In this document: positions 35,590 to 54,600 of the stretch, in pieces
How positions within the stretch are numbered: position 1 is the first letter of the stretch
Layout of the letters: each line of letters begins with the position of its first letter
NCBI GenBank assembly: GCA_019321725.1
Contig: CM033109.1
Span: 23,715,993 to 23,779,992 of the forward strand
Direction: 5' to 3'
DNA from: Paulownia fortunei
Taxonomy: Eukaryota > Streptophyta > Magnoliopsida > Lamiales > Paulowniaceae
Length of the DNA: 64,000 nucleotides
Program-made: the position numbers and the translations under genes
The notes under the pieces: model-generated
Told to the model about the DNA's origin: nothing
The model's database searches: none
Seen by the model: the letters and a program-made list of their open reading frames with translations, nothing else

Positions 35590-38376
35590 TCAATCTGCAT
35601 TATCCTCGTTTCCATCGCTTTCAACTTCATGTCGTTTGTTTCTACCTTCACTTTGTGCGGGCGGCTCTTTCCTTTTTGCTTTCTTGTTTGTATCTTTTGC
35701 CTTTGATGATGCTGACTTCCTCCCAGCATTCTTTTGTCTAAACTCTGCCACAAGATACCCAGGGTAGAAGATGAATAAGAAATAAATAATTACCAAAACG
35801 CAACACATGAGAGGAGAAAATTAGTTAATGCAAATCATTAATGCAAAACCATATTAAAGAATTGTATCATGATATTCAATGTCATAGTCTGGACTTGAAT
35901 ATCAGGTAAAGTATAAGATATAGGTCATGCTGAGGTTTTTCCCCAGACATAAAATGCATCCGTGATCGTGTTACACATTTTATTAACAAATCCACAGCTA
36001 GGACAAAAACAGGTGAATAAGTCAGCGTAGTCTCAACAACAAAAACGCATTTCCTTAAGCCCAAGGCAACCAAGTTAAAGAAACACTGCTTGAAAAGCAT
36101 GTATTAAAATGCCATGTACACAACAATCTTATTACTTCTCTGCATGTACTATTCTGCAGACAAAAGAATACCAGTTGCAACAATTGGGGTTGAATCTGCA
36201 TGGAGGCTCCAAAGGCACATCATTTCCAAATTACAATTCCCACTTCTTAGAAGTGCCTACAGAAGAGTTATTACAAGCCTTCAGGCCTTGGCTAGGGGGC
36301 TTCACTTAGTGAACACATACCCTCCCTCCACTTGTCCTTATCCCCAAATAATGCAACACATAACATGTCTGGGGGTGAAAGTCACAGAAATCAAGCTCAT
36401 TAATTAATTAACTAACCACATAAATGAGTTGATAAAATAACCAGCCTATTATTAATCTCACCCAATGGCTGTTAAATAGAAAATGATCTACACAAGGCTC
36501 CAGATCCTCCATTCCAATTTAGTATTCCATCTGCTATACGTGCAACACGTCTATATTTGACTGAGGGAGTTAACAACATTTTTGAACAACCATTTGAGGT
36601 TAAAGTGTGGCAAAGCGAAATTGGAGAGAAGATAGAAAAGAGAACACTTTCGCATTTTCAGAAAATAGAAGGGGGTAAAAACAAAAAAGTCCCCTTAAAG
36701 ATGCAAATTGCACGTGGCGTTTGAAGATAGCAGGCAATCAGAGCCATTCAAACCTCCTCCCCAATTGAATACAGCCATAGTTAGTGAGCAACTGACTTAC
36801 CAATGGTGTGCAACATCGTGCGACCGGCCCAATATTTTTCCTTTTTTTTCTTTTTTTGTGATTTAGGAGTATAACTTAGTTAACTGATAAGCATAGGCCC
36901 TCCTAACAGAGATCACATAAAAGTCCTGACTTTTGGGAGTACTCAAACACGAGTGAGGTTTAAGATCAGCAGATTTGTCATTATTATTAAATTTGTTCAA
37001 TGAAATGAAGAAAATTCTTCATTCCAATACGTTCAATGATTAAAACTTGCAATTGTTTCAGTCACATGGATGGATTTTGCATACATATTCAATCCATTAT
37101 GTCAACCGAATAATATTCATGCCCCAGTTCTCATTACCGTCATTTGCAAGAGAAGAAGAGAACACGGATTTTCTAAATAATCCCCAAAAATCTATTCAAT
37201 TGTAAGGGAGAGACGGTGAGCAGGCTTTTTCCTTCTATTGCATAGAACCGGGTATTTTTCCTTTTCCGTCATTGCTGGAGCTTACCTTATATGCATGACG
37301 CAAGTTTTCAGGATTTCCTTATTTAGCTGGCTAACAGCATTTTTTATCCAGCTGTTAGAGTATTATGGAGTAGCAAATATACATGTCTTGGAATCTGAAA
37401 TGAGGAATAGGAGGTAAAATACTAATTTGGATTGGAGGAGTGGAAGCGCTAACCACAAAATTCCAATCAGGGAAACAAAAGCTGATAAAAAGTTAATGTA
37501 GTACAGGCGCCAACCTTCAAGAGAAGCTCTGAGAGGTCCAATGAACTCCGCAAACTCTATTTCTTCTAGGGCCTTGAACACATCTTCTGCATTGATTATT
37601 TGTCTGTTCGACTCCTTACATATGTCATTGGCGCTGCAGATATCAAGAAATCATATACTACAAACCATAGATTCAATTTATGTCACCTAGAACAACTGAT
37701 TTGACCACAAATTTTCAAAACCATGATGCTTATCAAACAAAAGACATGTCAACATTTCATAATCAGATAATCAGTAATCAACCTCATAATAACAACGACT
37801 GAGAAAAACCTGAAACCATACTAGAATGTAGAATTCCAAACATAAACATGCATATTTATTGTACAAGCATAAGATAACCCGAAAAGACCCAATTTACAAC
37901 CAAACCCTAGAAAATGGCAGAAACATTAGCGGATCCTATACTTCAGTCCATATACTCCACAAAGCAAATAAACCCAAACAAAAAATCAAAACAAAATTGA
38001 AAAAAAAAATCCTACTTAACCAATTTTCCATGTCGCTTTTGATTAAAAAAAATCATTAAAATTCCTGCAAGCTGTATAGAGTATAGACCCAATAAAACCA
38101 AAATATGTGAATTAACATGTTATCCACATGTTTGACAGTGTGTCTATGTATGTGTCTGAGTGCGTGGGGGCCTCACGTGGCGGAGAGGTAGTGGATGAAG
38201 ATGCGGGCGCTTTCAGAGAAGGCCTGGAGTGAGTCGCGGAGGACAGAGATCTCGGAGTCGGTGGAGAGCTGGGAAAGCTTCTCCTTCACCACCCGGCGCA
38301 CGATAGTCTTCGGCAGCTCCTCCGCTTCCGACACCACCTTCTCCGTCACCTCTTTCTCTTTCTCCTTGTCCTCCAT
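35590..38376 (-). CDS. NF-YB11: Histone-fold protein, NF-YB11 / POLE3 (DPB3)-like
   Basis: A histone-fold subunit of the NF-YB superfamily, on the branch close to DNA polymerase epsilon subunit 3 (POLE3) and CHRAC17. Its likely role is chromatin or replication-fork histone handling rather than CCAAT binding. Exons on the minus strand are 38177-38376, 37515-37633 and 35590-35744, joining in frame to 157 residues. The histone fold spans about residues 18-107: AEELPKTIVRRVVKEKLSQL, then SESARIFIHYLSATANDIC, then INAEDVFKALEEIEFAEFI. A Lys-rich, then Glu/Asp-rich tail follows (KDTNKKAKRKEPP...ESDGNEDNAD), as in POLE3. The ATG at 38376 is chosen; nothing further upstream is in frame. It looks shorter than the Arabidopsis relative At2g27470, mainly in the tail. 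It lies beside the CML48 relative in Arabidopsis too. Confidence 0.9.
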
Positions 38377-39825
38377 CTCTTCCACGACAGCGCTTGTGAT
38401 TCACGTAGCGGCGCACGACGGTATGGATGGGAGGGTGCGATTATTCAGGTTTTATTTTCCCGCCATCCACAACAATGTATAGTTGTGTTAGGCAGACCAT
38501 TCTTCTAAGGTCCCGGCCTAAATTCACATAAATAGGAAAAAACAATGTCGAATTCTAATTAAAGTACCCCTCCTAATTAATAAAAAATAAATAAATAAAA
38601 ACACTCTATTGTACAAAGGTAGGCTGATAATTCAGGTAAATTTTGTAAAAAAGTGAAATAAATACAACTATTAAAAGTAGTATTAAAAGCATTGTATACT
38701 AAAAAAATTATCCAACTCGTATATGTTTAGATTCTTCTTTTGGATTCACGTCTATGGAGAATTACTAAATTCAGTTTAATAAGGAAGGAAAATCAAAATT
38801 TAAACTTCATAAGTTGCATCAAAATAAACTTGAAGAATGGTAAGAGAGATTAGTAGAAAATACTAACCCAAAACGATTTAGAAATTGAGTAGAATTGAAA
38901 AGAAAAGAAGTATTTATCTTAAATAGTTAAAAGATTAAATTAGAAAGAGTTAATCAAATCAAAATAGAAAAAGTTCCTTTTCTGTTTAAAAAAAAAAAAC
39001 AAAAAAAAAAAGTTAAAAGCATAAACTATTTATTTTTTTGGGAAAAAAAACGTAAGAAAACATGACTCCAAATCTAAATTTCTTTCTTGATTTAAGATAA
39101 AAAAAATTTAAAAAGAGAAATGCTTTCACTTTTTTCCTAACCCAAAAAAAAAATAAAAACCCTATGAAAGCGGTAAGACGCATTATGGTAAAAAAAAATT
39201 ATTTGAATTTTACCTTCACTTCATATTATTATATAATTTTTTATAATTTATTTTTGGAAAAACACAGGCTTCCAACCCCTTTTCTACAGAAGCTGAGGAA
39301 AAAGGAAGCACATGAATGAATACATCACTTACTTTAATAACCCAAAAAGAAAGTAACAAATAATAAACATATGGATTCTTCATAAGTATATATACTAAGT
39401 GTCCAAACTTTCGATTATGATTTCTAATTTTGATTTCGTCTTTGGTATTTAGGATTCACATGAGAGCCAACTTAACTACCTGGATGAAGAAGACGGTCTC
39501 TCCTTACAGGTAAGCAATAATCTCTACTGTTCCTTCTTCTTACACTGCCTTTACACTGATGCAGATGCATAATGTGGCAGTAGAACATTCACAGCAATCA
39601 AAATCCCATCATAAGACAATCGAAACTCTATATATGTAATGGATCCAACGATTGAACAAAGGTAAGTTCCTGACACGATCTTTTGTAGCAAAACATGAAG
39701 AAAACCAAAAAAGTGTCTGCTATATATTCCCAAGGTGTTTCTAAGTCACTATACCCAAATTGCCTTATCGGCATTGAGGGCAACACAACATAATGGTAAG
39801 ATGAAGTATAGATAGAAAACAATGA
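38377..39825. other. Spacer with an orphan exon-like segment
   Basis: Mostly AT-rich. At 39453-39509 (+) a 57-bp block lies between perfect splice signals (tatttag and gtaagc). It reads as 19 codons without a stop and is far less AT-rich than its surroundings. After another acceptor (ctgatgcag) the frame stays open from 39565 to a stop at 39639. No upstream exons or family were found. It also overlaps the expected 3' UTR of the prolyl-tRNA synthetase on the other strand. Confidence 0.3.
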
Positions 39826-45758
<5,933 letters not shown>

Positions 45759-46692
45759 GGCAATAAATCTCCCAAACTCAGAATACAAGACCTAAACATC
45801 CAATACGAAAAAGAAGGGGGCCAGAAGTGATTAAATTGTTGGAATAGTGTTTATAATGAGTGTTTCGGCATTCCATTGCTCTAGTTTTAAAAGATATACA
45901 CCACGCAAGTGAAACAATGAAAAAAGGGGTGAAAAACACAGGACAATGTAAGCATTAATAGAAGTTAAATGCCCAATGTGCATCAAGGTGCAAAAGTGCC
46001 CTAAGGCTTAGGCACAAGGAGAGGTGTGTGCCTTATCAATGTGATGAGCAAATATGCCTCCATTTCAACATACAAAATTTCAGAAAATTAAAGACATACA
46101 CAGATAGGAAAGAAAATTTATAATTATGCACAACAAATTCGACACATGGAACCTAATTTCTATTTCATTTCTACAAATATAGAGCAAAATAGATGCAGAT
46201 TACAACAGCAAATTCCAGTTCTCTGCAAAAACCATAAACTAAAAACCCATGGACTGCAGCAGTGAATGAGACATAATTTAAACATTTTCAGAAACTATAC
46301 ACCAAAATTACCAAAAATCCACCAAAATTTCAGCAAATTCTAATTACTTTCAACAAACTCCACCACATCAACAGCGTGAAGTTTTAGCAATTTTACATTA
46401 ACGCTAACCAAATTACGATTAATTTCAAGAAGAAGAAAAAAAAAAGAATCGCAGAAGGAAACAAAAAGAAAGAATGGGAGGCGAGAATAACCGAAAAAGG
46501 AAGAATAAAACCGAAGAGTAAGGATTTAGAAAGGCGAAAAAGGGCCACCGGGGGAGGAGCTGGAGCGCAGCAGAGAGATGGCTGCGGAGACAAATTAACA
46601 CTATACGTTATTCCTTAACACATTATTAAAAAATAAATATAAAAATAGCCTTCTAGGCGCTCCACTTATTGAACCACTGCGGCTTGAACTGA

Positions 46693-46736
<44 letters not shown>

Positions 46737-47080
46737 TCAGCGCTCGTGGCGGCTCCGCATTTACAGATCGGAGAGTTCCAATGTCTAACACAGACAAAAT
46801 GATTTCTTATTAAGATCAAAAAGTAATGTTCCAATGTTAAACATTTGTCTCATCCTACTACCATCATAGAGTACACTTCAACAGCAATTACATTATGAGC
46901 CTGGGCAAGCGTTCAGCATATGAAAAGAAATCAAGAAAAACCTCATAGTGAATAACAGAGTTACGTACTGATCAGAATACGGCTATCTTTCTCAGCAATG
47001 GCCGACGTGACGCCGACGCCGCCGCCACGCACTGTGAGGGGAAGCGATAGAGAATGGAGTTTTAGGCGTTGAATCCTCTT
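45759..47080 (-). promoter_or_regulatory. Prolyl-tRNA synthetase leader and promoter region
   Basis: A minus-strand acceptor (gatgtttag) ends just above 45792, implying a 5' UTR intron before the short coding exon 1. The first leader exon is not resolved. One candidate is the C/T-rich stretch at 46450-46590; another is the GC-rich island at 46980-47080, which has a donor-like gtacgt on its minus-strand 3' side. An (AG)n tract lies between the two. Confidence 0.4.
46694..46734. repeat. (AG)20 microsatellite
   Basis: About 41 bp of uninterrupted AG, next to a moderately GC-rich stretch. GA/CT tracts are common near plant transcription starts, which fits the prolyl-tRNA synthetase promoter. On the minus strand it reads (CT)n. 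Confidence 0.95.
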
Positions 47081-47294
47081 TTCGTCCTGTTAACCTTAAG
47101 AGAGCATCCAGTAATAGTATTTTTTATATTCTTTTTCTACAGTTAATCGAAGTCAAAGTGATTCCAATGCTTCGATTTATCAACGGTGACATAATTTTTT
47201 ACCTTTTTACCCTCACTATTTACTAGAATTTGGTTAAACATATAGAGCAATTTGTTTCATTTTCGAGAAGAATTTTATTCTTTTTCACTATTTG

Positions 47295-47297
<3 letters not shown>

Positions 47298-47335
<38 letters not shown>
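47298..47335. repeat. (AT)19 microsatellite
   Basis: An uninterrupted AT run in AT-rich intergenic DNA. No functional sign. Confidence 0.9.
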
Positions 47336-47338
<3 letters not shown>

Positions 47339-47928
47339 TAAAAAAAAATTATTTTCAAATCTACTAGCATTTTATATATTTTCGTACATCTGTCAAAACT
47401 CAATTTTAAATCCATTAACATTTTAATGTGTTTTCATGTAAAAAAACCACCACAAAACACATAAATTTTTATTTTTAAATCTATACGGTCTATATAAAAA
47501 TATTTATTGTCAACCCTGAAAATATGAAATAGGTTTAAAAATAAAACCGAACGGGTATATATTCTTTTGGAATAAAGTTTAGATTATAATTAAACTTTAA
47601 TATAAAGCTTACTCTAAAGTTGTACTCCAATTTTTTATTTTCTCTTTAAGAATCTAGTAAATATAATTTGGAGGATCATAAATAAGTTAACATATATTTC
47701 AATTGTTCCAAAAAAAATAGGGGTGGATCTTCACATTTATAAATAGATAGGATTATTTTGTGTATTACAAATTTAGAAAAGATAATTTGAGCATCATAAA
47801 TAAGTTAATATTCCAATTGTTCCTAAAATATACGAGCGGAACTTTACATATAAAATTGCCACTATCCATTCCAAAGAATTCAATTCTAAACCTAATAAAT
47901 ACTCAATAACTAAGTCGGCCTATGTATC

Positions 47929-48717
47929 ATGATATGATAAATACTTTATAGGTCATCTCAAACTTTAAAATTACTATGTTATATTTCACAATAGTTGAAT
48001 ATACACACAAAAAAAAATGTACATGTTATTAATTTAGTCTAGTCTATATTTATTTTTAAATATCTTGTACATAATTGATCGTGATATGATAAGTACTTTA
48101 TAGATCGTATCAAACTTTAAGATTATTATATTATCTTCCATAATAGTTGATTAATTGTTACTAATTTAGTATAGCCTATATTTATCTTTAAATATCTTGT
48201 ACATAATTGGTCGTGATATGATAAATATTTTATGGGTCATCTCAAACTTTAAGATTACTATGTTATCTTTCATAATATTCAAATATACACACACAAATTT
48301 TTTTTTACTTATTATTAATTTAATCTAATCTGTATTTATCTTTAGATATCTTATACATAATTGATCGTGATATGATAAATATTTTATGGGTCGTCTCAAA
48401 CTTTAAGACTACTATATTATCTTCCATAATAGTTGAATATACACACACAAAAAAAGTATTTTATGGATTGTCTCAAACTTTAAAATTACTATGTTATCTT
48501 CCATAATAGTTGAGTATACATACACACAAAAAAAAATTACTTGTTACTAATTTAGTTAGCCTATATTTATCTTTAGATATCTTGTACATAATTGACGGTG
48601 AGATAAGTGCTTTATGAATCATCTCAAACTTTAAGATTAGTATGTTATCTTCCATAATAGTTGAATACACACACAAAAAAGATTTACTTGTTACTAATTT
48701 AGCATAGCCTATAATGA
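47929..48717. repeat. Tandem array, about six copies of a 130-155-bp unit
   Basis: Units begin near 47929, 48081, 48213, 48367, 48456 (head missing) and 48598. Each reads GTGATATGATAAATACTTTA, then ctcaaactttaagattacta, then atcttccataatagttgaat, an (AC)n/A-run, and then atatcttgtacataattg. Lengths vary mostly in the (AC)n and A-run and by one roughly 50-bp loss. Between 47640 and 47830 there is also a separate pair of diverged copies (…gatcataaataagttaa…attgttcc). No coding sequence. It is a local minisatellite or the core of an unidentified element. Confidence 0.8.
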
Positions 48718-49103
48718 TATAAATCAATTCCATAATTTTGAAATTACATAAAAGGCAGACAGTTCTATTGACAAACTTGACGGACACAGCAAGGCGGTTA
48801 GTGAGGAATGGAACATGTAATTGCAGTCGTTGGATGCTTTAGAAATACTCTTTCCTGTCCTAACAAATCAACCAGCAACCTTGGCAAAATTCTCAGTTCA
48901 CTTTCTCCAAACATTAATCAATTGCGCCAGCTTAGCATAAGAGGGATTGAAAAATTAGCCTTAAGGGGCTTGCGATTACTGTCATAAAACTATCATACTT
49001 ACTTCATAATAGCCCAAGAGAACGAAAAACTAACAAGTAGAAACGTGTTACAAACATTAAAAGCGTCCAACACAATTACAAATTGTGGAGAACCTAGGTA
49101 TCA
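48718..49103. other. 3' flank of the tail-anchored protein gene
   Basis: No gene is seen. This probably contains the 3' UTR of the minus-strand gene at 49104-49737. Confidence 0.35.
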
Positions 49104-49737
49104 TCAAGCCTCTTTAATCTTCTTGGCTACAGCAAAAATAGCTCCGATGACTGCCACCACCACTCCTGAAATTATGAGTGTTGATTTAAGGTTATCTGCA
49201 CCCTTTCCACTCCCCTTTTTGCCTTCTTCAGCTTGTTCCTTCAAGAAAATAGATTCAAGAAATTAACATCGTTTAATTTGGCCCTTTTCTTCTTTCTTTT
49301 TTTTTATGATAAATACTTTAATCTATTCCAATTTATATTGGATCTTTCATTTTTCCAATAAAAAAGGGATAAAGAGTAGTTACCAAAACCAAAATTATAA
49401 CTTTTTTTATAGTAAAAACAACAGATAAAATTCATATTAGCCCAATAATACAAGTACATAGCAGACAGTTCTTTTCTTTTCAGACATTCATAGTTTTCTT
49501 GCCAAAATTGAGGTAAGAATGAGATGGGACACCAAATCTACCATAAAATAGTAGAAGAGAGAATAATCAAGAGCCTACCTTAAGCTTTTTTGAAGTGGTA
49601 AAATCCGGGTTGACCTGGGAATAATTCGGGTCGCCAACTTCGGGCCCCAACACTTCTCCATCGACAAAAACCTCTTCTGCATAAGTAAAGCCATCATCAG
49701 TTGCTGGACCTCCAACTTTTTCTTCAGGGCTTGCCAT
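49104..49737 (-). CDS. Small tail-anchored membrane protein, unknown function (97 aa)
   Basis: Two coding exons on the minus strand, 49579-49737 and 49104-49238, join in phase 0 to 97 residues. The first 53 residues are acidic and soluble (MASPEEKVGG...EEVFVDGEVLGPEVGDPNYS). Then comes a Lys/Gly linker (EEGKKGSGKGADNLK). A single C-terminal membrane segment follows (STLIISGVVVAVIGAIFAVA), with a basic end (KKIKEA). One C-terminal helix with a short basic tail suggests a tail-anchored protein, possibly of an organelle outer membrane. I cannot name the family. The ATG at 49737 is the first one after a clear intron acceptor (atttgtag) 15 bases upstream, so the leader is probably spliced. Coding composition and clean GT-AG sites support a real gene. 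Confidence 0.75.
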
Positions 49738-49751
49738 TTCTGGGCTGCTCT

Positions 49752-51652
49752 CTACAAATATATGTTCCAAAAGTTATCTTCTTGTTCCTTTTGATTTCTG
49801 CAAAAATGGTTTTATCTTTAGCAAATTTTAAGAATGAAAGAAAAAGGGCCACAAAAAATAAAGGGTTTAAAAAAAAAGGTTAATAATCTCATGCCAACAC
49901 GTGTGTAATACCTGGCACCATGCAAAGCTCGACACACATCCTATGTGAAGAAAATTATCTTTATGTTCTTATCTATGTGTTTATTTATTTATTTACTTTT
50001 GAAGCAAAATGAAAAGAAAATGAATTTCAACCAAGGGAAAATAATATTTTTTATGTTGAATTATCCAAATGACTTTTTTTTTTGGGTTCTGATATTAAAG
50101 TTTAATTACATTGAGATTTTTCTTGAAGATAATCCAAATTTAAGAAAGTTTTGATCCCATAATTATTGTTACATTACATTTCCTCATGTGTTAAAAATAT
50201 GAATTAAGAGATGAAAATTACAAACACTAATACAAAGATTTATGTAATTTATCAAAATAAAGACTACATTCATGAGCACGGGCAAATGATTAATATCAAA
50301 TATTGAGAGAATTCAATTTAAACAGTGATTTTTTTTTTATTCTCAAAATTCAACTCTAAAGCAAATAGCATTATATATATACATACATATATATTTCAAT
50401 TATGAGAAAATTTCTAAAATACTTTTAAAATCGTATGTTATAATATTAAGACTGTGTTTGGTTTCATGTTAAATTTCGTTTTTAATATTTTCAGTGTTGA
50501 AATATTTTTATTAGATTTTTATTTAACAATAAAAATGTATTTGAATTAATTATGTTTATAAATTGATTTATAAGTTTGAAAAATAAATATATATTTATTT
50601 TTATACTTTTTTTACAAAATATGTGATTTATGTATGAAAAAAATATAAAATATTAATAAGTAAGAAAAAATATAATTTTGTTATGAAAAGATGTCAAGTA
50701 TTAATACGCGTAAAAATATGTTTAGTAGGTGTACTTATATTTTTAATTTTAATATAAAAAATTAAAGAATAAATAAAAATAATATCTTTAATGAAAATGA
50801 GTTATTTCTAAAGTTTCAAGTTATAAAAACTGAAAAGATAATATTTAGAAAAAAAAAAAAGGACTCTACTTAGCCCCTGAGGCGCTGCTATTAACTAAAT
50901 TTTGTGTGGATTTCTTTCCTTTTTGTTTTGTTTGAATATGTGTCACGAGGCCCTTGCTCACCTAAATATTAGGATTTTGGAATGGATAATTCCTATTATA
51001 TTTATTTAAAATTTGAAAAATATTACATATAAATATTTAAAAATTGTGCTTGAGAGGTTTTCAAATAAAAAGAAAGAAACAATTAAAAAATAAAGAAAAA
51101 AATAAAAAGCCACAAAAGAAATCATCATCATCCTCATCAAGAACAAGAAAGCGTCCACCTGAAGTACCACCAACCATTAGCAACACCCCACACCATGACT
51201 TACAGCATATACGTACAAATACAACCCCACCCGTCTGTCTCTCTCTTTATGAAGACCCTTTCCCTTCCCCTCCATCCTTTTTCTACTTCAACGCTCTAAT
51301 AGAAAATCAAGAACAATCTGCAAGAATACAGCAGAACCAAAAGCCAACAGAAAAGCCTGAATAAATAAATCACTTCATGATTGCCACGTCTTCTTGTTTT
51401 CTTTACCATTCCTTCAATCCAACTCCACTTACTCCACTTTGAAAAAAAAAAAAAAAATCATTCTTGAGATTTCCCTCCAAACCCAACCCCATTTCCATCC
51501 AAGACCCTATCTTTCTTTAATTTTCATTTCAGCATTTCTTTATTCTACAAAAACAGGAAGAACCCACTTGTTTTCTTGAATAAAAAAGAATATTAGAAGA
51601 AAAAATAATTGGAAAGATCCCCATTTTGTTGATTTGTTCAACTCTTGTAACA
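49752..51652. other. Spacer between the tail-anchored gene and RopGAP
   Basis: Very AT-rich from 49940 to 51040, with no gene. Poly-purine and CT-rich sequence from about 51100 to 51652 is probably RopGAP promoter and 5' UTR. Confidence 0.4.
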
Positions 51653-54600
51653 ATGACAGAGGTGCTCCACTCCCCTTCTTCGTCCTCTTCTACTTCAATA
51701 TCTACACCCACCCACAATGCCACGTTGTTTCACCAGACTCAGTCATATGTAGGGGATGAGGTGATTTCTGGGCTAACAGTGGATGACATAGAGGAAGAAG
51801 AGGAAGAAAGTAGAGTGAGAGAGAAAAGGGAGAACGATAGGAGGGATCAATTATCTCTTTTAGCACTTTTGGTGACTCTGTTTAGGAAGAGTTTCTGGTT
51901 GGCTTGCAAGACGGATAGACACAATTTTTCTAGTGCCACTGCTGGTGGCGGTGGTGGGAATTGTGGTAGCGGGGTTATGGAGATAGGTTGGCCTACTGAT
52001 GTACAACATGTTAATCATGTCACATTTGATAGATTTGATGGGTTCTTGGGTTTGCCTGTTGAGTTTGAGCCTGAGGTTCCCAGGAGGGCTCCTAGTGCTA
52101 GGTATATTATTCTTTTTCTTGAATCCTACAATGTGGGGTTTTTCTAAGATGTTTATTTTAATTGGTGATAATCTTGGCTAGTTTTTCTTATCCTGGTGTT
52201 GGAATCTAAATAATATGATAGGGTTTTTTCAGTTCTTGAATCTTTGATCTGTAATATTTGGTGAGGGGTTACTTTGTCGAAATTTTGCCACAGTATTATG
52301 TTTCTGGTGTTTTGCTCCATGGTTATTGGATTATGAAATTGGACCACATGGAGTGGAAGTACATTTAGACTTGCGCTCTGGTGATATTAGTGAAAAAGAG
52401 AACTTCAATTTCAATCTTCTCTGTAAGAATTTTTGGGATTGACTCTTTGTTGGATTGTTTTTTTTAACTCATTTCTTGCATTGTGGTTTTCTGAAGTTGG
52501 ATTGATTTCTTAACCAAATTGGTATATTGTCATTCACTGTTCTTGTCGTCTCTTAATCTGATGTGATCTGTTTGAATGAGTTTACATCTAACTGCGTTAT
52601 TGACAATTATGTCTAATCTGCTGCTACATTGGTTAATTATCTGGAAGCAGTGTTGTGTTTTTTTAATCATCTTCAAGGCAACATGTTAATGAGACTATAG
52701 CCATCTGAATAGTTGTCAATGGATCCATAGAATGTAGTCTATAAGAAGATATATTAATAATTATCAAGAATTCCTCACAGTGCAGTTCAATAAATGCGAC
52801 TTCAGCTGGATTAGATATTTAAGTTAAACATGGAAGTTGTAATCAATTGGATTTGAAGTGTCATGCATCCATTAACTGTTCTAGAAACTGAAACTTTAGC
52901 TTCATAAATAAATTCCAGTTAATAACTACTTGATCTTATTGTGTGCTTGCTATTTTAGCCATTGGTTCATTCTTCTGTTCTGATGCATGCTTTTGCTTCC
53001 TTTCCTATATGAAAATGAGAATTTTTCCAGCAATATGTTATGTGGTTTTCTTCTATATGGTCGTTTTGCATAAATATGTGTCTTTAGTGAGAAGGAAATG
53101 GAAGGTTAATCCTCAAGAAGTTTTAGATACTGACTTCTCAAGATGAAGAGATTCTATTTTAGGAGGCTAATCTCAATTAACTGTTGAGACTACATTCTTC
53201 ATACAACGTTCTTAGTTATTCCTCTTCTGGTTAAAACAGATATAAACAGTCAATTCCAGTTGGGCTTACTTGGACTCCACTTAGTGGTGCAGCAAATCCT
53301 TGATCTCATTTGATGGATAAGGCTATTTCTTGGTGACACCTTGGCATTTGACTTAGGCTTTAATTCAGTTCAAGAATAAGACCCAGACTCCAGAGAAATT
53401 TTAATTTTTGCCTCTTTCTTAGGAAGAAAAACAGAATAGGGAAACTTGTACAAAATTTCCTTATTTTCCATAGACTTATGAATCTCGTGTCACCCATGTC
53501 CTTTTTCTTTTCCAAATGCATAACTCAAACTAGTCTCAGACTAACTGTACTGAATGTAGTTATTACAAGATACTAGTCTTAGATACAAAAAATGAATTGT
53601 GTGTGCTTTTAAGGCATCACCCACTGCTCCCAAATATAAATGGCTCAAAGATGCTCTTTAAAGCTACGTTTTTTTATGTCCTCTAAAAAAATAGAACTTT
53701 TGTCCTATTTTTCTTTGTAGATCAACATGGTTGATGTAGGCTATTGGCAATTAAAAAGGACTGAATGAAATTCTCCTCTAAGAGTCTCTGGAAACTTCAA
53801 GAACAGGATCAAATTAAATCTTGTTAGCTTTAGTTGTTTTGGAACTATATCAACAGAAATGAGTAGTTGCAGTTTCTACATAATGCTACTTTGACGAAAT
53901 CATTTTAACTAGTTGGTTTAAATGATTTCTTTTTTTGGTGACTACTGAGGTATTACTGGCGTAAAGAAATGCAAGAACAAAAGCCAACTTCTTGGGGCAC
54001 ATTTAGTTCTAGGCTGAGTTGGAGCTGCACCCTGGGCTGGTAGGGGCAGCTGCCCTCCCCTTCTTTTGAAGAAAAGCAAGATTTACTGTAATGTTTTAGG
54101 TATCTAAGGAGCAATGTAGCCCACCCACCCCTTAGTAATTTAGGAAAATAGCACTTAGTTGAAAAAAATCTTTGTATTTACTCTTAGCCTCATTGTCTTA
54201 TGTAAGCAACCAGTTGTGTTTATAGTACAGTTTTTCCAGCATCCAAGACATTTTACGATTACCCTTTAGTGAGCTTAATATGTCAATTAATAAAAAAAAT
54301 TCGGTCCCCTTTCTCAAAATTCTGGCTTCGCCCTTGGTTCTAGAACTCTTTCATTCCTTCTCCTTCCTGGAACAAAATTGTTCCTGCCTTTTCTGGTTTT
54401 TGGTATAACCATATTCTAGAACTAGTGCAAAATATTTTCTACCAAACTTGGATCATCAATGATCTTGGGAACAGATCTGAGCTATTCTGGAACTAGATGT
54501 GTGTCAAACAATTGTAAGAGGCTGCATGCCCAAGCACATGCATGCATAATTCATTTAACCTTTTTATCCTAAATCTTAGCAGCTTTAAAAAATATTATGA

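Noticed and set aside
38195..38482. Plus-strand and second minus-strand frames over NF-YB11-like exon 1
   Set aside because: Shadows of a GC-richer coding exon; the histone-fold frame is the only conserved one.
52943..53146. 67-codon open frame in RopGAP intron 1
   Set aside because: Hydrophobic, AT-driven frame without a family; RopGAP exons 1 and 2 join directly through SAS-ATVFGV.
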